Part shown: piece by piece, positions 45,597 through 54,929 of the stretch
Layout of the letters: every line of letters starts with the position of its first letter
Position numbering within the stretch: position 1 is the stretch's first letter
DNA from: Candidatus Rhodoferax mariagerensis
GTDB taxonomy: Bacteria; Pseudomonadota; Gammaproteobacteria; Burkholderiales; Burkholderiaceae_C
Assembly: GCA_016719055.1 (NCBI GenBank)
Contig: JADKAW010000002.1
Location: forward strand, 62,001-126,000
Direction: 5' to 3'
Length of the DNA: 64,000 bases
Program-made: the position numbers and the translations under genes
The notes under the pieces: model-generated
Seen by the model: only the letters and a program-made list of their open reading frames with translations
What the model was told of the DNA's origin: nothing
The model's database searches: none

Positions 45597-47441
45597 ATGA
45601 AACTCAACGCCACCGTCGACGCCGTCACGCAACGCATTCGCACCCGCAGTCAGCCCATGCGCATCGCTTACCTGGCGCAGCTTGACGCGGCCGCGCAGCG
45701 CAAGCCAGGGGCGCAGCGACTGGGTTGTGCCAATGTGGCGCATGCCTTTGCTGCGCTGCCTGGCCCGGACAAGCTGCGGGTAGTGGCTGAGCATGCACCC
45801 AATATCGGCATTGTCACGGCCTACAACGACATGTTGTCAGCCCATGCGCCATTGCAGCATTACCCCGACTTGATCAAAACCGAAGCGCGCCGGCTGGGTG
45901 CCACGGCGCAGGTGGCCGGTGGCGTGCCCGCCATGTGTGATGGTGTCACCCAAGGCACGGCGGGTATGGAGCTGAGCCTGTTTTCGCGCGATGTGATTGC
46001 CATGGCAACCGCGGTATCACTCAGCCACGATGTGTTTTCGGGTGCCCTGATGCTGGGTGTGTGCGACAAAATTGTGCCTGGGCTGCTGATTGGGGCCCTG
46101 CAGTTTGGCCACTTGCCAATCGTGTTTGTACCCGCGGGGCCGATGACCTCGGGTTTGTCCAACAACGACAAATCCAAGGTGCGTGAAAAAGCGGCGCAAG
46201 GTTTGGTTGGTCGAGACGAATTGCTGCAAGCCGAGTCAGCGGCCTACCATGGGGAGGGCACCTGCACGTTTTATGGCACTGCCAACAGCAACCAGATGCT
46301 GCTTGAGGCCATGGGGCTGCATGTGCCGGGCACGGCTTTTGTCAACCCTGGCTCGGCCATGCGCGACGAGCTGACGCGTGAAGCAGTGCGCACCCTGTTG
46401 GGTAACGCCGATTTCAAATGCCCGCCAATTGGGTGTCTGGTGGATGAGCGTTGCATGGTCAATGCCATGGTGGCGCTGCTGGCCACCGGGGGCTCAACCA
46501 ACCACTTGATCCACTGGGTGGCGGTGGCTCGAGCGGCCGGGTTGGTGATTGATTGGGATGATTTTTCAAGCCTGTCAGACGCGGTGCCGCTGCTGACCCG
46601 GGTCTATCCCAATGGCAGCGCTGATGTCAACCAGTTCCAGGCCGCCGGTGGCCCGGGCTATGTGATTCGGGAACTGCTGGACGCAGGCTTCATGCATGCA
46701 GACGTGTTGACCGCCCGCGCTGGCGGCCTGCGCGAGTACACACGACAGCCGGTCGGGTCTGGCGCACAGGCGTTTGCGGGGGCAATTCAGTCACCGGCCT
46801 TGACGTGGCAGGATATTGGCGCTAGCAAGGATGACAGCGTGGTGCGACCGGTCAGTGCACCGTTCAGCGCCAGCGGTGGCCTGAAGCTGCTGCTGGGCAA
46901 TCTGGGGCGCAGTGTGATCAAGATTTCTGCGGTGCCCGATGACCGCCATGTGGTCGAGGCCGCATGTCGGGTGTTTGACTCGCAAGAAGCATTGCAACAA
47001 GCCTTTGCGGGCAATGAACTCGACCGCGACTTGGTGTGTGTGGTGCGCTGGCAGGGACCACAAGCCAACGGCATGCCCGAGTTGCACAAACTCACACCGC
47101 CGCTGGCGGTGTTGCAGGGCAAGGGGTTCAAGGTGGCGCTGGTGACGGATGGTCGCATGAGTGGTGCGTCGGGCAAGGTGCCTGCCGCCATCCATGTGTC
47201 GCCTGAGGCTGCAGCAGGTGGCGCGCTGGCGCGGGTGCGCGACGGTGACGTGATCCGCCTGGACGCCAGCGCTGGCACCCTGCAAGTGCTGGTGCCGACC
47301 GACGAATGGGCTGCCCGCCCGCTGGCGGTCATGCCGCAGGCCTTGCGGGCTGCCAACGCGGTGGGCACAGGTCGTGAACTGTTTGCCAACATGCGCCGCA
47401 ACGCCGGCAGTGCTGAGCAGGGCGCTTGCAGCTGGCTGTAA
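45597..47441 (+). CDS. edd: Phosphogluconate dehydratase
   Basis: Edd dehydrates 6-phosphogluconate to KDPG, the first committed Entner-Doudoroff step. The 614-residue product is full length, with iron-sulfur ligand segments GVPAMCDGVTQGTAGMELSL and GTCTFYGTANSNQMLLEAMG, then PPIGCLVDERCMVNAMVALL, and VTDGRMSGASGKVPAAIHVS near the end. The cysteines expected to hold the cluster are present. eda follows 44 bases later, forming an edd-eda operon. Confidence 0.95.
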   Translation: MKLNATVDAVTQRIRTRSQPMRIAYLAQLDAAAQRKPGAQRLGCANVAHAFAALPGPDKLRVVAEHAPNIGIVTAYNDMLSAHAPLQHYPDLIKTEARRLGATAQVAGGVPAMCDGVTQGTAGMELSLFSRDVIAMATAVSLSHDVFSGALMLGVCDKIVPGLLIGALQFGHLPIVFVPAGPMTSGLSNNDKSKVREKAAQGLVGRDELLQAESAAYHGEGTCTFYGTANSNQMLLEAMGLHVPGTAFVNPGSAMRDELTREAVRTLLGNADFKCPPIGCLVDERCMVNAMVALLATGGSTNHLIHWVAVARAAGLVIDWDDFSSLSDAVPLLTRVYPNGSADVNQFQAAGGPGYVIRELLDAGFMHADVLTARAGGLREYTRQPVGSGAQAFAGAIQSPALTWQDIGASKDDSVVRPVSAPFSASGGLKLLLGNLGRSVIKISAVPDDRHVVEAACRVFDSQEALQQAFAGNELDRDLVCVVRWQGPQANGMPELHKLTPPLAVLQGKGFKVALVTDGRMSGASGKVPAAIHVSPEAAAGGALARVRDGDVIRLDASAGTLQVLVPTDEWAARPLAVMPQALRAANAVGTGRELFANMRRNAGSAEQGACSWL

Positions 47442-47485
47442 CCAGCGTTTACCTGGTTTTGATGTTCCCATTTTTGAAGGCTTCC

Positions 47486-48127
47486 ATGAATTTATCCTCC
47501 CCCTTGACGGCCCTGCAAGTGATGCAGGACGCCGCGGTGATCCCCGTGATTGTGCTCAATGACGTGGCCCACGCGGTGCCGCTGGCGCGCGCCTTGCTGG
47601 CAGGCGGTATTCGCATGCTCGAGGTCACGCTGCGCACACCTCAGGCGCTGGCTTGCATCGAAGCCATCGCGCGCGAGGTGCCCGAAGCCGTGGTGGGTGC
47701 CGGTACCGTGCGTTGCCGAGCCGATGCGCAAGCGGCGGCCAATGCCGGTGCGCGTTTTGCGGTCAGCCCGGGTTACACCTCGGTGGTTGGGCAAGCCTGC
47801 CGCGATGTGGGTTTGGCCTTGCTGCCAGGCGTAGCCACAGGCAGCGAAATCATGATGGCGCAGGAAGACGGTTTTACCGAGCTCAAGTTTTTTCCAGCCG
47901 TGCAAGCGGGTGGTGTGGCCATGCTGAAGGCCTGGGGTGGACCGTTTTTTGACACCCGGTTTTGTCCAACTGGGGGCATCACCCTGCAAAACGCGCCAGA
48001 TTTTCTGGCGCTGCCCAATGTGGTGTGTGTTGGCGGGTCGTGGCTGGTGCCCGCAGGTGTGGCCGAGTTGGGCGACTGGGGCCGCGTCACGCGCCTGGCC
48101 ACGGAAACTAGAAACTTGCACCGATAA
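47486..48127 (+). CDS. eda: 2-dehydro-3-deoxyphosphogluconate aldolase
   Basis: The KDPG aldolase splits KDPG into pyruvate and glyceraldehyde 3-phosphate. The product is 213 residues from the ATG at 47486, preceded by AAGG; an upstream ATG at 47462 is possible. Motifs are AAVIPVIVLND, LEVTLRTPQAL with the catalytic Glu, GAGTVRC, GFTELKFFPAVQAGG with the Schiff-base Lys, and FCPTGGITLQNAPDFLALPN. It follows edd in the same direction. Confidence 0.94.
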   Translation: MNLSSPLTALQVMQDAAVIPVIVLNDVAHAVPLARALLAGGIRMLEVTLRTPQALACIEAIAREVPEAVVGAGTVRCRADAQAAANAGARFAVSPGYTSVVGQACRDVGLALLPGVATGSEIMMAQEDGFTELKFFPAVQAGGVAMLKAWGGPFFDTRFCPTGGITLQNAPDFLALPNVVCVGGSWLVPAGVAELGDWGRVTRLATETRNLHR

Positions 48128-48170
48128 ACATCGAGATGCAGCAAAGCAGTGTCTGAATTACTCTGTTATT

Positions 48171-48207
48171 CATAGCTAGTAACTCTTTATTTATAAGGGC
48201 TACAGCC
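48171..48207. repeat. Comamonadaceae-type intergenic repeat (diverged copy)
   Basis: TTTATTTATAAGGGCTACAG with flanking AGCTAGTA resembles the sequences at 50091-50151 and 59828-59867. It lies after eda. Confidence 0.4.
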
Positions 48208-48290
48208 AAAAAAGCTTGTGAACCTGGTTGTCATGGAAATGCTGCGCTGACCATTTTGGGGTTCGTGCATTTTGCGTTAACCTTGCAGGT

Positions 48291-49592
48291 GTGCCAGACG
48301 ACCCTAACTTCTCCAGCCTTTTTGACCTGCTGCCCATCGGGGCTTACCGCTCGAGCCTGTCGGGGCGGCAGCTGCGTGCCAACCCGGAGTTGGTCAGGCT
48401 CAATGGTTATGCCACCGAAGCCGAGATGCTCGCCAGCGTGGCAGACATCGGTGCTGAGTGGTACTGCAACCCGTCGCGTCGGGCAGAATTTGCCAATCTG
48501 CTGCAGGCCCAGGGCCGGGTGGTGGATTTTGTATCGGAAATCTATCGCCACAAAACGCGTGAACGTATCTGGGTGCGGGAGCACGCCCACCTGGTGCGTG
48601 ATGCTGGGGGACAGGTGCTGTATTTTGAGGGCACGGTTCAGGACATTAGCTTGGACGTGAAAACCTGGCAGGAGCTACAAGCCAGCGAAAGCCGCTTTCG
48701 GGCCATGACCGAGCTGTCAACCGACTGGTATTGGGAGCTCGATACCAATTTTCGCTTTGTGCGGCTCGATATTGGTAACCACAGCGCTATTGTTGGCGTG
48801 AGTCAGCAGGTGCTGGGCAAGACGCGCCAGGAGTTGGGTCTCATCGAGTTGAGTCCGGCGCAATGGGTCAGCTACCAGACACTGCTGGACGCCCGGCAGG
48901 TCTTTCATGATTTTGAGTTTCCGATTCGTGCTGCCAACGGTAAGCTGTTGTGGCATGCCATCAGTGGCGAGCCGATGTTCAGTGTTGCTGGGGAATTTAC
49001 CGGGTTTCGGGGCATTGGGCGCGATGTGTCAGCGCGCAAACAGTCTGAAGCATTGATTCGCCAGATGGCGTTTCATGATCCGCTGACCGGGCTGGCCAAC
49101 CGGCGCTTGTTCATGGATCGGCTGGAACTGTGCTTGGCCGGCTTGGCGCGCACCGGCCAGCGCGGTGTGCTGATGTTTCTGGACCTGGACAAGTTTAAGT
49201 TGCTCAACGACCAGCAGGGCCACAGCACCGGCGATTTGTTGTTGCAGCAAGTGGCACAGCGCCTGAAAGCCTGTGTGCGAGGCGTCGATACCGTGGCGCG
49301 GCTGGGGGGTGACGAGTTCACCATTTTGCTGGAAGATGTTGGTACTGATGATCGACTGGCGGCACGACATGCAAAAGTCGTGGCTGACAAAGTGTTGCAA
49401 TCGGTGCAACTGCCCTTTGCACTGGGTGCAATCGATGTATCTTGCGGCTACCAGGGCAGTGCCAGTTTGGGCGTGGTGGTCCTCAACGATGCCAAAAGCA
49501 ATGCAGACCATTGCCTCAATCGCGCTGACGCGGCCATGTACCAGGCCAAGGCGGCTGGCCGCAACCGCGTTTATTTTGAGCCCCTGCTGTAG
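48291..49592 (+). CDS. PAS-PAS-GGDEF diguanylate cyclase
   Basis: This protein should make cyclic di-GMP, a signal that often drives EPS production. A PAS domain with PAC (about residues 1-120: LFDLLPIGAYRSSLSGRQLR, YFEGTVQDIS) is followed by a second PAS (about 135-255: DWYWELDTNFRF, FRGIGRDVSARK) and a GGDEF domain. The latter has HDPLTGLANRRLFMDRL, FLDLDKFKLLND and an intact active site RLGGDEF. An RxxD inhibitory site (RGVD) lies five residues before the active-site motif, so product feedback is likely. No membrane helices. GTG at 48291 is my choice; an in-frame TTG at 48228 adds 21 unconvincing residues. Confidence 0.87.
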   Translation: MPDDPNFSSLFDLLPIGAYRSSLSGRQLRANPELVRLNGYATEAEMLASVADIGAEWYCNPSRRAEFANLLQAQGRVVDFVSEIYRHKTRERIWVREHAHLVRDAGGQVLYFEGTVQDISLDVKTWQELQASESRFRAMTELSTDWYWELDTNFRFVRLDIGNHSAIVGVSQQVLGKTRQELGLIELSPAQWVSYQTLLDARQVFHDFEFPIRAANGKLLWHAISGEPMFSVAGEFTGFRGIGRDVSARKQSEALIRQMAFHDPLTGLANRRLFMDRLELCLAGLARTGQRGVLMFLDLDKFKLLNDQQGHSTGDLLLQQVAQRLKACVRGVDTVARLGGDEFTILLEDVGTDDRLAARHAKVVADKVLQSVQLPFALGAIDVSCGYQGSASLGVVVLNDAKSNADHCLNRADAAMYQAKAAGRNRVYFEPLL

Positions 49593-49697
49593 GTGCGTTC
49601 AAGCTCGGCGTGTTCCGGGTTGTTGCCCCAATCCCACCCAATCCCACCAACGCCTGTGCATCGCGCATAATTTGGCTTAAGTAGTTCTGGAGATGTG

Positions 49698-50081
49698 ATG
49701 GCACTATTCACCAAAGTTGTTTTATTCACCGACACCGACGGGCGTGCCAGGTTTCGCGAAGAATCCGTCATGCTTGACGGCGGCACGCCGCAGTCAGCCT
49801 TGTCGGCGCTGATGCCGTCAGGGGGCTACCAGTTGCGCACCAGCCCGGTGGGTTTTCGCAGCAGTTTTCATTGCACCACCGTCCCACAATGGGTGTTTAT
49901 CCTGGGCGGGCAAATGGAAATCAGTTTGCAGGATGGCAGCGCCAGGGTGTTTGGCCCTGGTCAGCATTTTTATTCGGCCGACGTGTTGCCTGCCGGGTCG
50001 GTGTTTGACGCCGCAGTGCATGGGCACTGGAGCCGCCAGGCAGGGCCAGATCCGCTGGTAACACTGTTTGTTCGCGACTGA
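49698..50081 (+). CDS. Small cupin-domain protein
   Basis: The 127-residue protein shows a single cupin fold: FHCTTVPQWVFILGGQMEIS, then LQDGSARVFGPGQHFYSADV, with GQMEI and PGxH-like motifs. The metal-binding set is incomplete compared with classical cupins. GGAG lies a few bases before the ATG at 49698. Substrate is unknown. Confidence 0.7.
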   Translation: MALFTKVVLFTDTDGRARFREESVMLDGGTPQSALSALMPSGGYQLRTSPVGFRSSFHCTTVPQWVFILGGQMEISLQDGSARVFGPGQHFYSADVLPAGSVFDAAVHGHWSRQAGPDPLVTLFVRD

Positions 50082-50090
50082 AGTTGCCGA

Positions 50091-50151
50091 CAAATTGCTA
50101 CTTTATAAATAGCTTGCAGCGCATATAGCGTATGGGCTAGAGGCTATTTTT
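50091..50151. repeat. Comamonadaceae-type intergenic repeat
   Basis: The stretch AAATTGCTACTTTATAAATA, GCTTGCAGCGCATATAGCG and GGGCTAGAGGCTATTTTTA fits a repeat I recall between genes in Comamonadaceae (AAATTGCTA...GCTTGCGCTTAT...AAGCGCTAGAGGC). It sits between convergent cupin and mog genes. Confidence 0.5.
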
Positions 50152-50153
50152 AC

Positions 50154-50750
50154 TTAAGAAAATGAGCGGATGGCTGTTTTGGGCCGAAATGCTTTGACCA
50201 CATCCGCATCGCTTTCCAGATACGGGCCACCGATCAAATCGATGCAGTAGGGCACGGCGGCAAAAATGCCGTCCACCAGCTGATGTCCGTCAGCGTCCTT
50301 CAAGCCTTCAAGTGTCTCGGCAATGGCCTTGGGCTGGCCAGGCAGGTTGATGATCAAGGTGTGGCCACGGATCACAGCCACCTGACGCGACAGAATTGCA
50401 GTGGGTACAAACTTCAGGCTGATCTGGCGCATTTGCTCACCAAAACCGGGCATGACCTTGTCCGCAATGGCCAGCGTGGCCTCGGGCGTCACATCGCGCA
50501 GCGCGGGGCCAGTGCCGCCGGTGGTCAACACCAGTGCGCAGCCGGCCTCTACCAGTTCAACCAGTGTGCTGCAGATCGTGGCCTCTTCATCAGCAATCAG
50601 GCGAGGCTCGAACTGCAGCGGGTTTTTCAGGGCACGGCATAGCCAGTCTTGCAGTGCCGGCAGACCTTTGTCCACGTAGACGCCGCTGGAGGCGCGGTCG
50701 CTGATGGAAACGATGCCAACCTTGACCGGGTCGTAGGGGTTGTGGCTCAT
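50154..50750 (-). CDS. mog: Molybdopterin adenylyltransferase
   Basis: Mog adenylates molybdopterin before molybdenum insertion. The 198-residue protein has KVGIVSISDRASSGVYVDKG, LVLTTGGTGPALRDVTPEAT and INLPGQPKAIAETL, the MoaB/Mog nucleotide and pterin motifs. It overlaps yjgA by four bases (50747-50750), so the two are co-translated. Confidence 0.92.
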   Translation of the reverse strand: MSHNPYDPVKVGIVSISDRASSGVYVDKGLPALQDWLCRALKNPLQFEPRLIADEEATICSTLVELVEAGCALVLTTGGTGPALRDVTPEATLAIADKVMPGFGEQMRQISLKFVPTAILSRQVAVIRGHTLIINLPGQPKAIAETLEGLKDADGHQLVDGIFAAVPYCIDLIGGPYLESDADVVKAFRPKTAIRSFS

Positions 50751-51400
50751 GAGGCTTCTCTGGAGGGGCTGAAACTTGGGGTGGCTGGGTCGGAGTCGGG
50801 AATAGCCGTCAAGGTCTCACGCACCAGTTGAAAAATTTCCCGGTAGGCACGGCCGTGGCGTACCGCGGCTCCGGGCTTTTCTGGCACGGCATCTTTGCGT
50901 GCCTGTCGAATCAGCGCGCGCAGTTGTTGGTAGTCGGTACCAGGGTTTTTTATGATCCACTGCGACGCGGCATCTTCGTCGGCAATCAGGCGATCACGCC
51001 AGATCTCGCTTTGGTGCAACACCAGATTCTCGGCCGCTGATCCGTTGGCCTGCTCGTCCAGAGCAGCCTTGACGTCGGCCAGCACAGCGGGTTCGAGCTG
51101 GCGCATCAATTTGCCAATGAACTGCATCTGGCGGCGCTTGCCTTCAAAGTTGGTGATGCGTTTGGCGTCCGCAATCGCGTCCTGGAATTTTTCGGACAGG
51201 GGCAGGCGTGCCAGCAGGTCGCTGCGCAGGCTTAGGAGCGCTTCGCCGAGTTTTTGTAACTCCGTGCTCTCGCGTTTTAGGTCGGTACGGCTTTGCTCGT
51301 CAGTGCCCTTGAGCTCGCGTTTGAGCTCCAGGTCCCGTTCGCTGCCCTCGGCAACAAACTCGCCTTGAACAAAATAGCCTTTTTTGAGTTTTCTTGACAT
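50747..51400 (-). CDS. darP: Ribosome biogenesis factor DarP/YjgA
   Basis: The 217-residue YjgA family protein starts MSRKLKKGYFVQGEFVAEGS and contains LKRESTELQKLGEALLSL and ITNFEGKRRQMQFIGKLMRQ, the family signature. YjgA/DarP associates with late 50S ribosomal precursors. ATG at 51400 is preferred over an in-frame TTG at 51406. It diverges from pmbA with only 23 bases between starts, as commonly seen for this gene pair. Confidence 0.92.
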   Translation of the reverse strand: MSRKLKKGYFVQGEFVAEGSERDLELKRELKGTDEQSRTDLKRESTELQKLGEALLSLRSDLLARLPLSEKFQDAIADAKRITNFEGKRRQMQFIGKLMRQLEPAVLADVKAALDEQANGSAAENLVLHQSEIWRDRLIADEDAASQWIIKNPGTDYQQLRALIRQARKDAVPEKPGAAVRHGRAYREIFQLVRETLTAIPDSDPATPSFSPSREAS

Positions 51401-51423
51401 AGCCAAGTATCATAGCCGCCGCT

Positions 51424-52839
51424 ATGAAAAAACCCAACACGCCCAAGAGTTCTGTTCCTCGCGCGCACCCACCGGTGATGCCTGAGCAGGGATTTGCCTA
51501 CAGCCGCGCTTTTTTTGAAGATCTGGTGGACAGCGCCATCGACCACGCCAAAAAAGTAGGGGCCACGGATGCGGCAGCCCACGCTTCAGAGGGCTGTGGC
51601 ATGAGTGTGTCGGTGCGCAAGGGAGAGCTTGAAAACGTGGAGCGAAACCGCGACAAGTCACTCGGTATCACGGTGCACCTGGGCCAGCGCCGGGGCAATG
51701 CCAGCACGTCAGACTTTTCCAAGCAGGCGATTGAACAAACCGTTCAGGCGGCGTTTGACATTGCCCGTTTTACTGCCGAAGACCCGTTTGCTGCATTGCC
51801 AGACGAGGCTGACATTGCACAACCCACAGAGCAACGCACCGATTTGGCGCTGTTTTTCCCCTGGTCCATCAGCAGTGAACAGGCCGCGGAGTTGGCTGTG
51901 GCGACAGAGGCGGCAGCGTTCTCGGTCGACAGGCGCATCACCAACAGCGAAGGTGCGGGGGTATCGGCCCAGCAGTCGCATTTTTTCACCGCCCACACGC
52001 ATGGTTTTCGTGGGGGTTATGCCAGCTCAAGGCACTCGATATCGGTGTCGCCCATCGCCGGCAAAGGCAATGACATGCAGCGCGACGCCTGGTACAGTTC
52101 GCAGCGCGACGCGGCGGCGCTGGCCTCGCCGCAGGCGATTGGCCGCTATGCTGCCGAGCGCGCCCTGAGCCGCCTGAAAGCTCGCAAGATCGCCACCACC
52201 GAATGCCCGGTGTTGTTTGAGTCGCCGTTGGCTGCGGGTTTGTTGGGCAGTTTTGTGCAGGCCATCAGTGGCGGCTCGCTTTACCGCAAAAGCAGTTTTT
52301 TGATGGACAGCCTGGGCAAAGCGGTGTTTCCCAAACACATCGACATCCTGGAAGACCCGTTTGTTATTAGTGGCAAAGGCAGCTCACCGTTTGACGATGA
52401 AGGGGTGCGGGTGCAGGCGCGCAGTGTGGTCGAGGCTGGCAAGGTTCAGGGCTATTTTTTGGGCAGCTATTCAGCACGCAAACTCGGCATGAAGACCACC
52501 GGCAATGCCGGTGGGTCCCATAACCTGACGCTGACGTCGCGCCTGACGCGTGCTGGCGACAATCTGGACGCTATGCTGCAACGCCTGGGCACTGGGTTGT
52601 TTGTCACCGAGCTCATGGGCAGTGGTGTGAACTACGTCACCGGTGACTATTCCCGTGGTGCCAGTGGTTTTTGGGTGGAAAACGGGCGCATGGCCTACCC
52701 TGTGCATGAAATCACCATCGCCGGCAACATGAAGGCCATGCTCAAGGGCATTGTGGCGGTGGGTGCTGACAGCTACAACTACGGTGCCAAAACCGTGGGC
52801 TCGATCCTGATCAAAAGCATGAAGGTGGCCGGTAGCTGA
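51424..52839 (+). CDS. pmbA: Metalloprotease PmbA/TldE
   Basis: TldE/PmbA works with TldD in peptide maturation and degradation. The 471-residue protein has SVSVRKGELENVERNRDKSL and GITVHLGQRRGNASTSDFSK, with the C-terminal FVTELMGSGVNYVTGDYSRG and ASGFWVENG. The length fits the family, about 450 aa, with a short N-terminal extension. TldD is not in this window. It is divergent from darP. Confidence 0.93.
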   Translation: MKKPNTPKSSVPRAHPPVMPEQGFAYSRAFFEDLVDSAIDHAKKVGATDAAAHASEGCGMSVSVRKGELENVERNRDKSLGITVHLGQRRGNASTSDFSKQAIEQTVQAAFDIARFTAEDPFAALPDEADIAQPTEQRTDLALFFPWSISSEQAAELAVATEAAAFSVDRRITNSEGAGVSAQQSHFFTAHTHGFRGGYASSRHSISVSPIAGKGNDMQRDAWYSSQRDAAALASPQAIGRYAAERALSRLKARKIATTECPVLFESPLAAGLLGSFVQAISGGSLYRKSSFLMDSLGKAVFPKHIDILEDPFVISGKGSSPFDDEGVRVQARSVVEAGKVQGYFLGSYSARKLGMKTTGNAGGSHNLTLTSRLTRAGDNLDAMLQRLGTGLFVTELMGSGVNYVTGDYSRGASGFWVENGRMAYPVHEITIAGNMKAMLKGIVAVGADSYNYGAKTVGSILIKSMKVAGS

Positions 52840-53019
52840 ATCCCTTGCTTTTCTGGCGACTTTTTGGTGCCAGATACGCACGATACGCCCAATGAATGGC
52901 GCGCAAGTGCTGCTTGTCAACTTGGTGTAGGCTTTGGCATGATCCCCCTATTACACTATTTGTCACGGGTCAGCGCTCCCACGCTGGTCCCTGTGTTTTG
53001 ACAACTTCAAGGATTGATC

Positions 53020-54048
53020 ATGGCAAATAGCATTCATGCAACGCTGATACCGGGTGACGGCATTGGTCCAGAAATCGTTGACGCCACGCTGGCTGCGCTG
53101 GAAGCCCTGGGTGCGCCGTTTGTCTGGGACCGCCAGATTGCCGGGCTGGGCGGTGTGCAAGCCTGTGGTGACCCCTTGCCAGTTGCCACACTTGACAGTA
53201 TCCGCAGAACACGCCTGGCGCTGAAAGGGCCGCTGGAGACGCCATCTGGCAGCGGCTACCGGTCGTCCAATGTGCGTTTGCGGGAAGAGTTTCAGCTCTA
53301 CGCCAATTTACGCCCAGCGCGCACCATCATTCCTGGTGGTCGTTTTGACAACATTGACCTGGTGGTGGTGCGAGAGAACCTTGAAGGGCTCTACATTGGT
53401 CACGAGCACTATGTCAAAATTGACAACGATCCGCACGCCGTGGCCATGGCCACCGGCATCAACACCCGTGCCGGTGGTCAGCGTTTGCTTGAATACGCGT
53501 TTGAACATGCGGTGGTGACGGGGCGCAAAAAGGTCACGATTGTGCACAAGGCTAACATCATGAAAGCGCTGACCGGCATCTTTCTGGAAACTGGCCTGAA
53601 GCTCTATGAGGACAAATACAAGGGCAAGTTTGCGCTCGATACCGTCATCATCGATGCCTGCGCCATGAAGCTGGTGCTCAACCCCTGGCAGTTTGACCTG
53701 CTGGTCACCACCAACCTGTTTGGCGACATTTTGTCGGATCTGGTGGCTGGACTAGTGGGGGGGTTAGGCATGGCACCCGGTGCCAACATTGGTGCGGATG
53801 CTGCGATATTTGAAGCAGTGCATGGCTCAGCCCCTGACATCGCCGGCAAAGGTATTGCCAACCCGATTGCGCTGCTACTGGCCGCGGCCATGATGCTGGA
53901 CCATTGCAAACTGCCAGAAATGGCTAACAAATTACGCGCAGCCATCGACGAAACACTCAATCTGGATCAGGTGCGCACTGGCGACCTTGGCGGCCGGGCC
54001 AGTACCACCGAATTTACCCAGACATTGGTGCGGCGCATCGGGCGTTAA
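53020..54048 (+). CDS. NAD-type isocitrate/isopropylmalate dehydrogenase family protein
   Basis: The 342-residue beta-decarboxylating dehydrogenase has ATLIPGDGIGPEIVDATLAA, LKGPLETPSGSGYRSSNVRL with the substrate-binding SxN, LREEFQLYANLRPARTI, VVRENLEGLYIGHEH, KVTIVHKANIMK, and EAVHGSAPDIAGKGIANPIA. The SGYRSSNVxLR pattern fits NAD-dependent isocitrate dehydrogenase rather than LeuB, so the enzyme probably oxidises isocitrate to 2-oxoglutarate. ATG at 53020 has AAGGA upstream. It stands alone. Confidence 0.85.
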   Translation: MANSIHATLIPGDGIGPEIVDATLAALEALGAPFVWDRQIAGLGGVQACGDPLPVATLDSIRRTRLALKGPLETPSGSGYRSSNVRLREEFQLYANLRPARTIIPGGRFDNIDLVVVRENLEGLYIGHEHYVKIDNDPHAVAMATGINTRAGGQRLLEYAFEHAVVTGRKKVTIVHKANIMKALTGIFLETGLKLYEDKYKGKFALDTVIIDACAMKLVLNPWQFDLLVTTNLFGDILSDLVAGLVGGLGMAPGANIGADAAIFEAVHGSAPDIAGKGIANPIALLLAAAMMLDHCKLPEMANKLRAAIDETLNLDQVRTGDLGGRASTTEFTQTLVRRIGR

Positions 54049-54114
54049 CGCCCCAATAGCAGCGCCACACCCCAGGTGCCAGCAAGCCAAAGCTGGCCGG
54101 CGTCGACGGTCGGC

Positions 54115-54873
54115 TCAATGGCCCAGAATCTTTGACAAAAAGTCTTTGCTACGGTCGCTTTGCGGGTTGTTGAAGAAGTCGTGCGGGTTGTTTTGCTCGA
54201 CGATCTGGCCCTGGTCCATAAAGATGACACGGTCGGCCACGGCTTTGGCAAAGCCCATTTCGTGGGTCACGCACAGCATGGTAATGCCCTCGTCGGCCAT
54301 GGCGATCATCACATCAAGCACTTCCTTGATCATTTCGGGGTCGAGTGCGCTGGTGGGCTCATCAAACAGCATGATCTTGGGCTTGAGGCACAAGGCGCGG
54401 GCAATCGCCACGCGTTGCTGCTGACCCCCTGAGAGTTGCAGGGGGTACTTGCTAGCCTGCTCTGCGATGCGCACGCGCTGCAACTGCACCATGGCCTTCT
54501 CTTCGGCCTCCTTTTTAGGCATTTTGCCAACCCACATGGGCGACAGCGTGAGGTTTTCCAGCACCGTCAGGTGCGGAAACAGGTTGAACTGCTGGAACAC
54601 CATGCCAACTTCTTTGCGCACCTGGTCGATCGCCTTCACGTCGTCGGTGAGTTCGACGCCATCCACGATCAAATGACCTTGCTGGTGTTCCTCCAGGCGA
54701 TTGATGCAACGGATCAACGTGGACTTGCCAGAGCCAGACGGGCCGCAAATCACAATGCGCTCGCCCTTGGCCACGCTCAGGTCAATGTCGCGCAACACGT
54801 GAAAATTGTTGCCGTACCACTTGTTGACCTTGTCGAATATGATGATGGGGGAGAGGGTCGGGGTATCAGCCAT
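54115..54873 (-). CDS. aapP: Amino-acid ABC transporter ATP-binding protein (AapP-like)
   Basis: This ATPase energises polar amino-acid uptake. It has Walker A GPSGSGKST, Q-loop VFQQFNLFPHLTVLENL, signature LSGGQQQR, Walker B IMLFDEPTSALDPE, and switch VTHEMGFAKAVADR. All motifs are intact. ATG at 54873 (MADTPTLSP) gives 252 residues. It is the last gene of a four-gene operon read leftwards: aapJ, aapQ, aapM, aapP. Confidence 0.93.
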   Translation of the reverse strand: MADTPTLSPIIIFDKVNKWYGNNFHVLRDIDLSVAKGERIVICGPSGSGKSTLIRCINRLEEHQQGHLIVDGVELTDDVKAIDQVRKEVGMVFQQFNLFPHLTVLENLTLSPMWVGKMPKKEAEEKAMVQLQRVRIAEQASKYPLQLSGGQQQRVAIARALCLKPKIMLFDEPTSALDPEMIKEVLDVMIAMADEGITMLCVTHEMGFAKAVADRVIFMDQGQIVEQNNPHDFFNNPQSDRSKDFLSKILGH

Positions 54874-54929
54874 GATGTGGGTAGGGTGAATGCATAAACG
54901 GGAAATGTGCAAAAGCCTGGGTGGCGGGC

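Noticed and set aside
52852..52874. Hairpin TCTGGC/GCCAGA after pmbA as terminator
   Set aside because: The stem is only six base pairs and no T-run follows, so it is not convincing.
53020..54048. leuB (3-isopropylmalate dehydrogenase)
   Set aside because: The SGYRSSNVRLR substrate motif fits NAD-isocitrate dehydrogenases better, and no leuC/leuD genes are adjacent.
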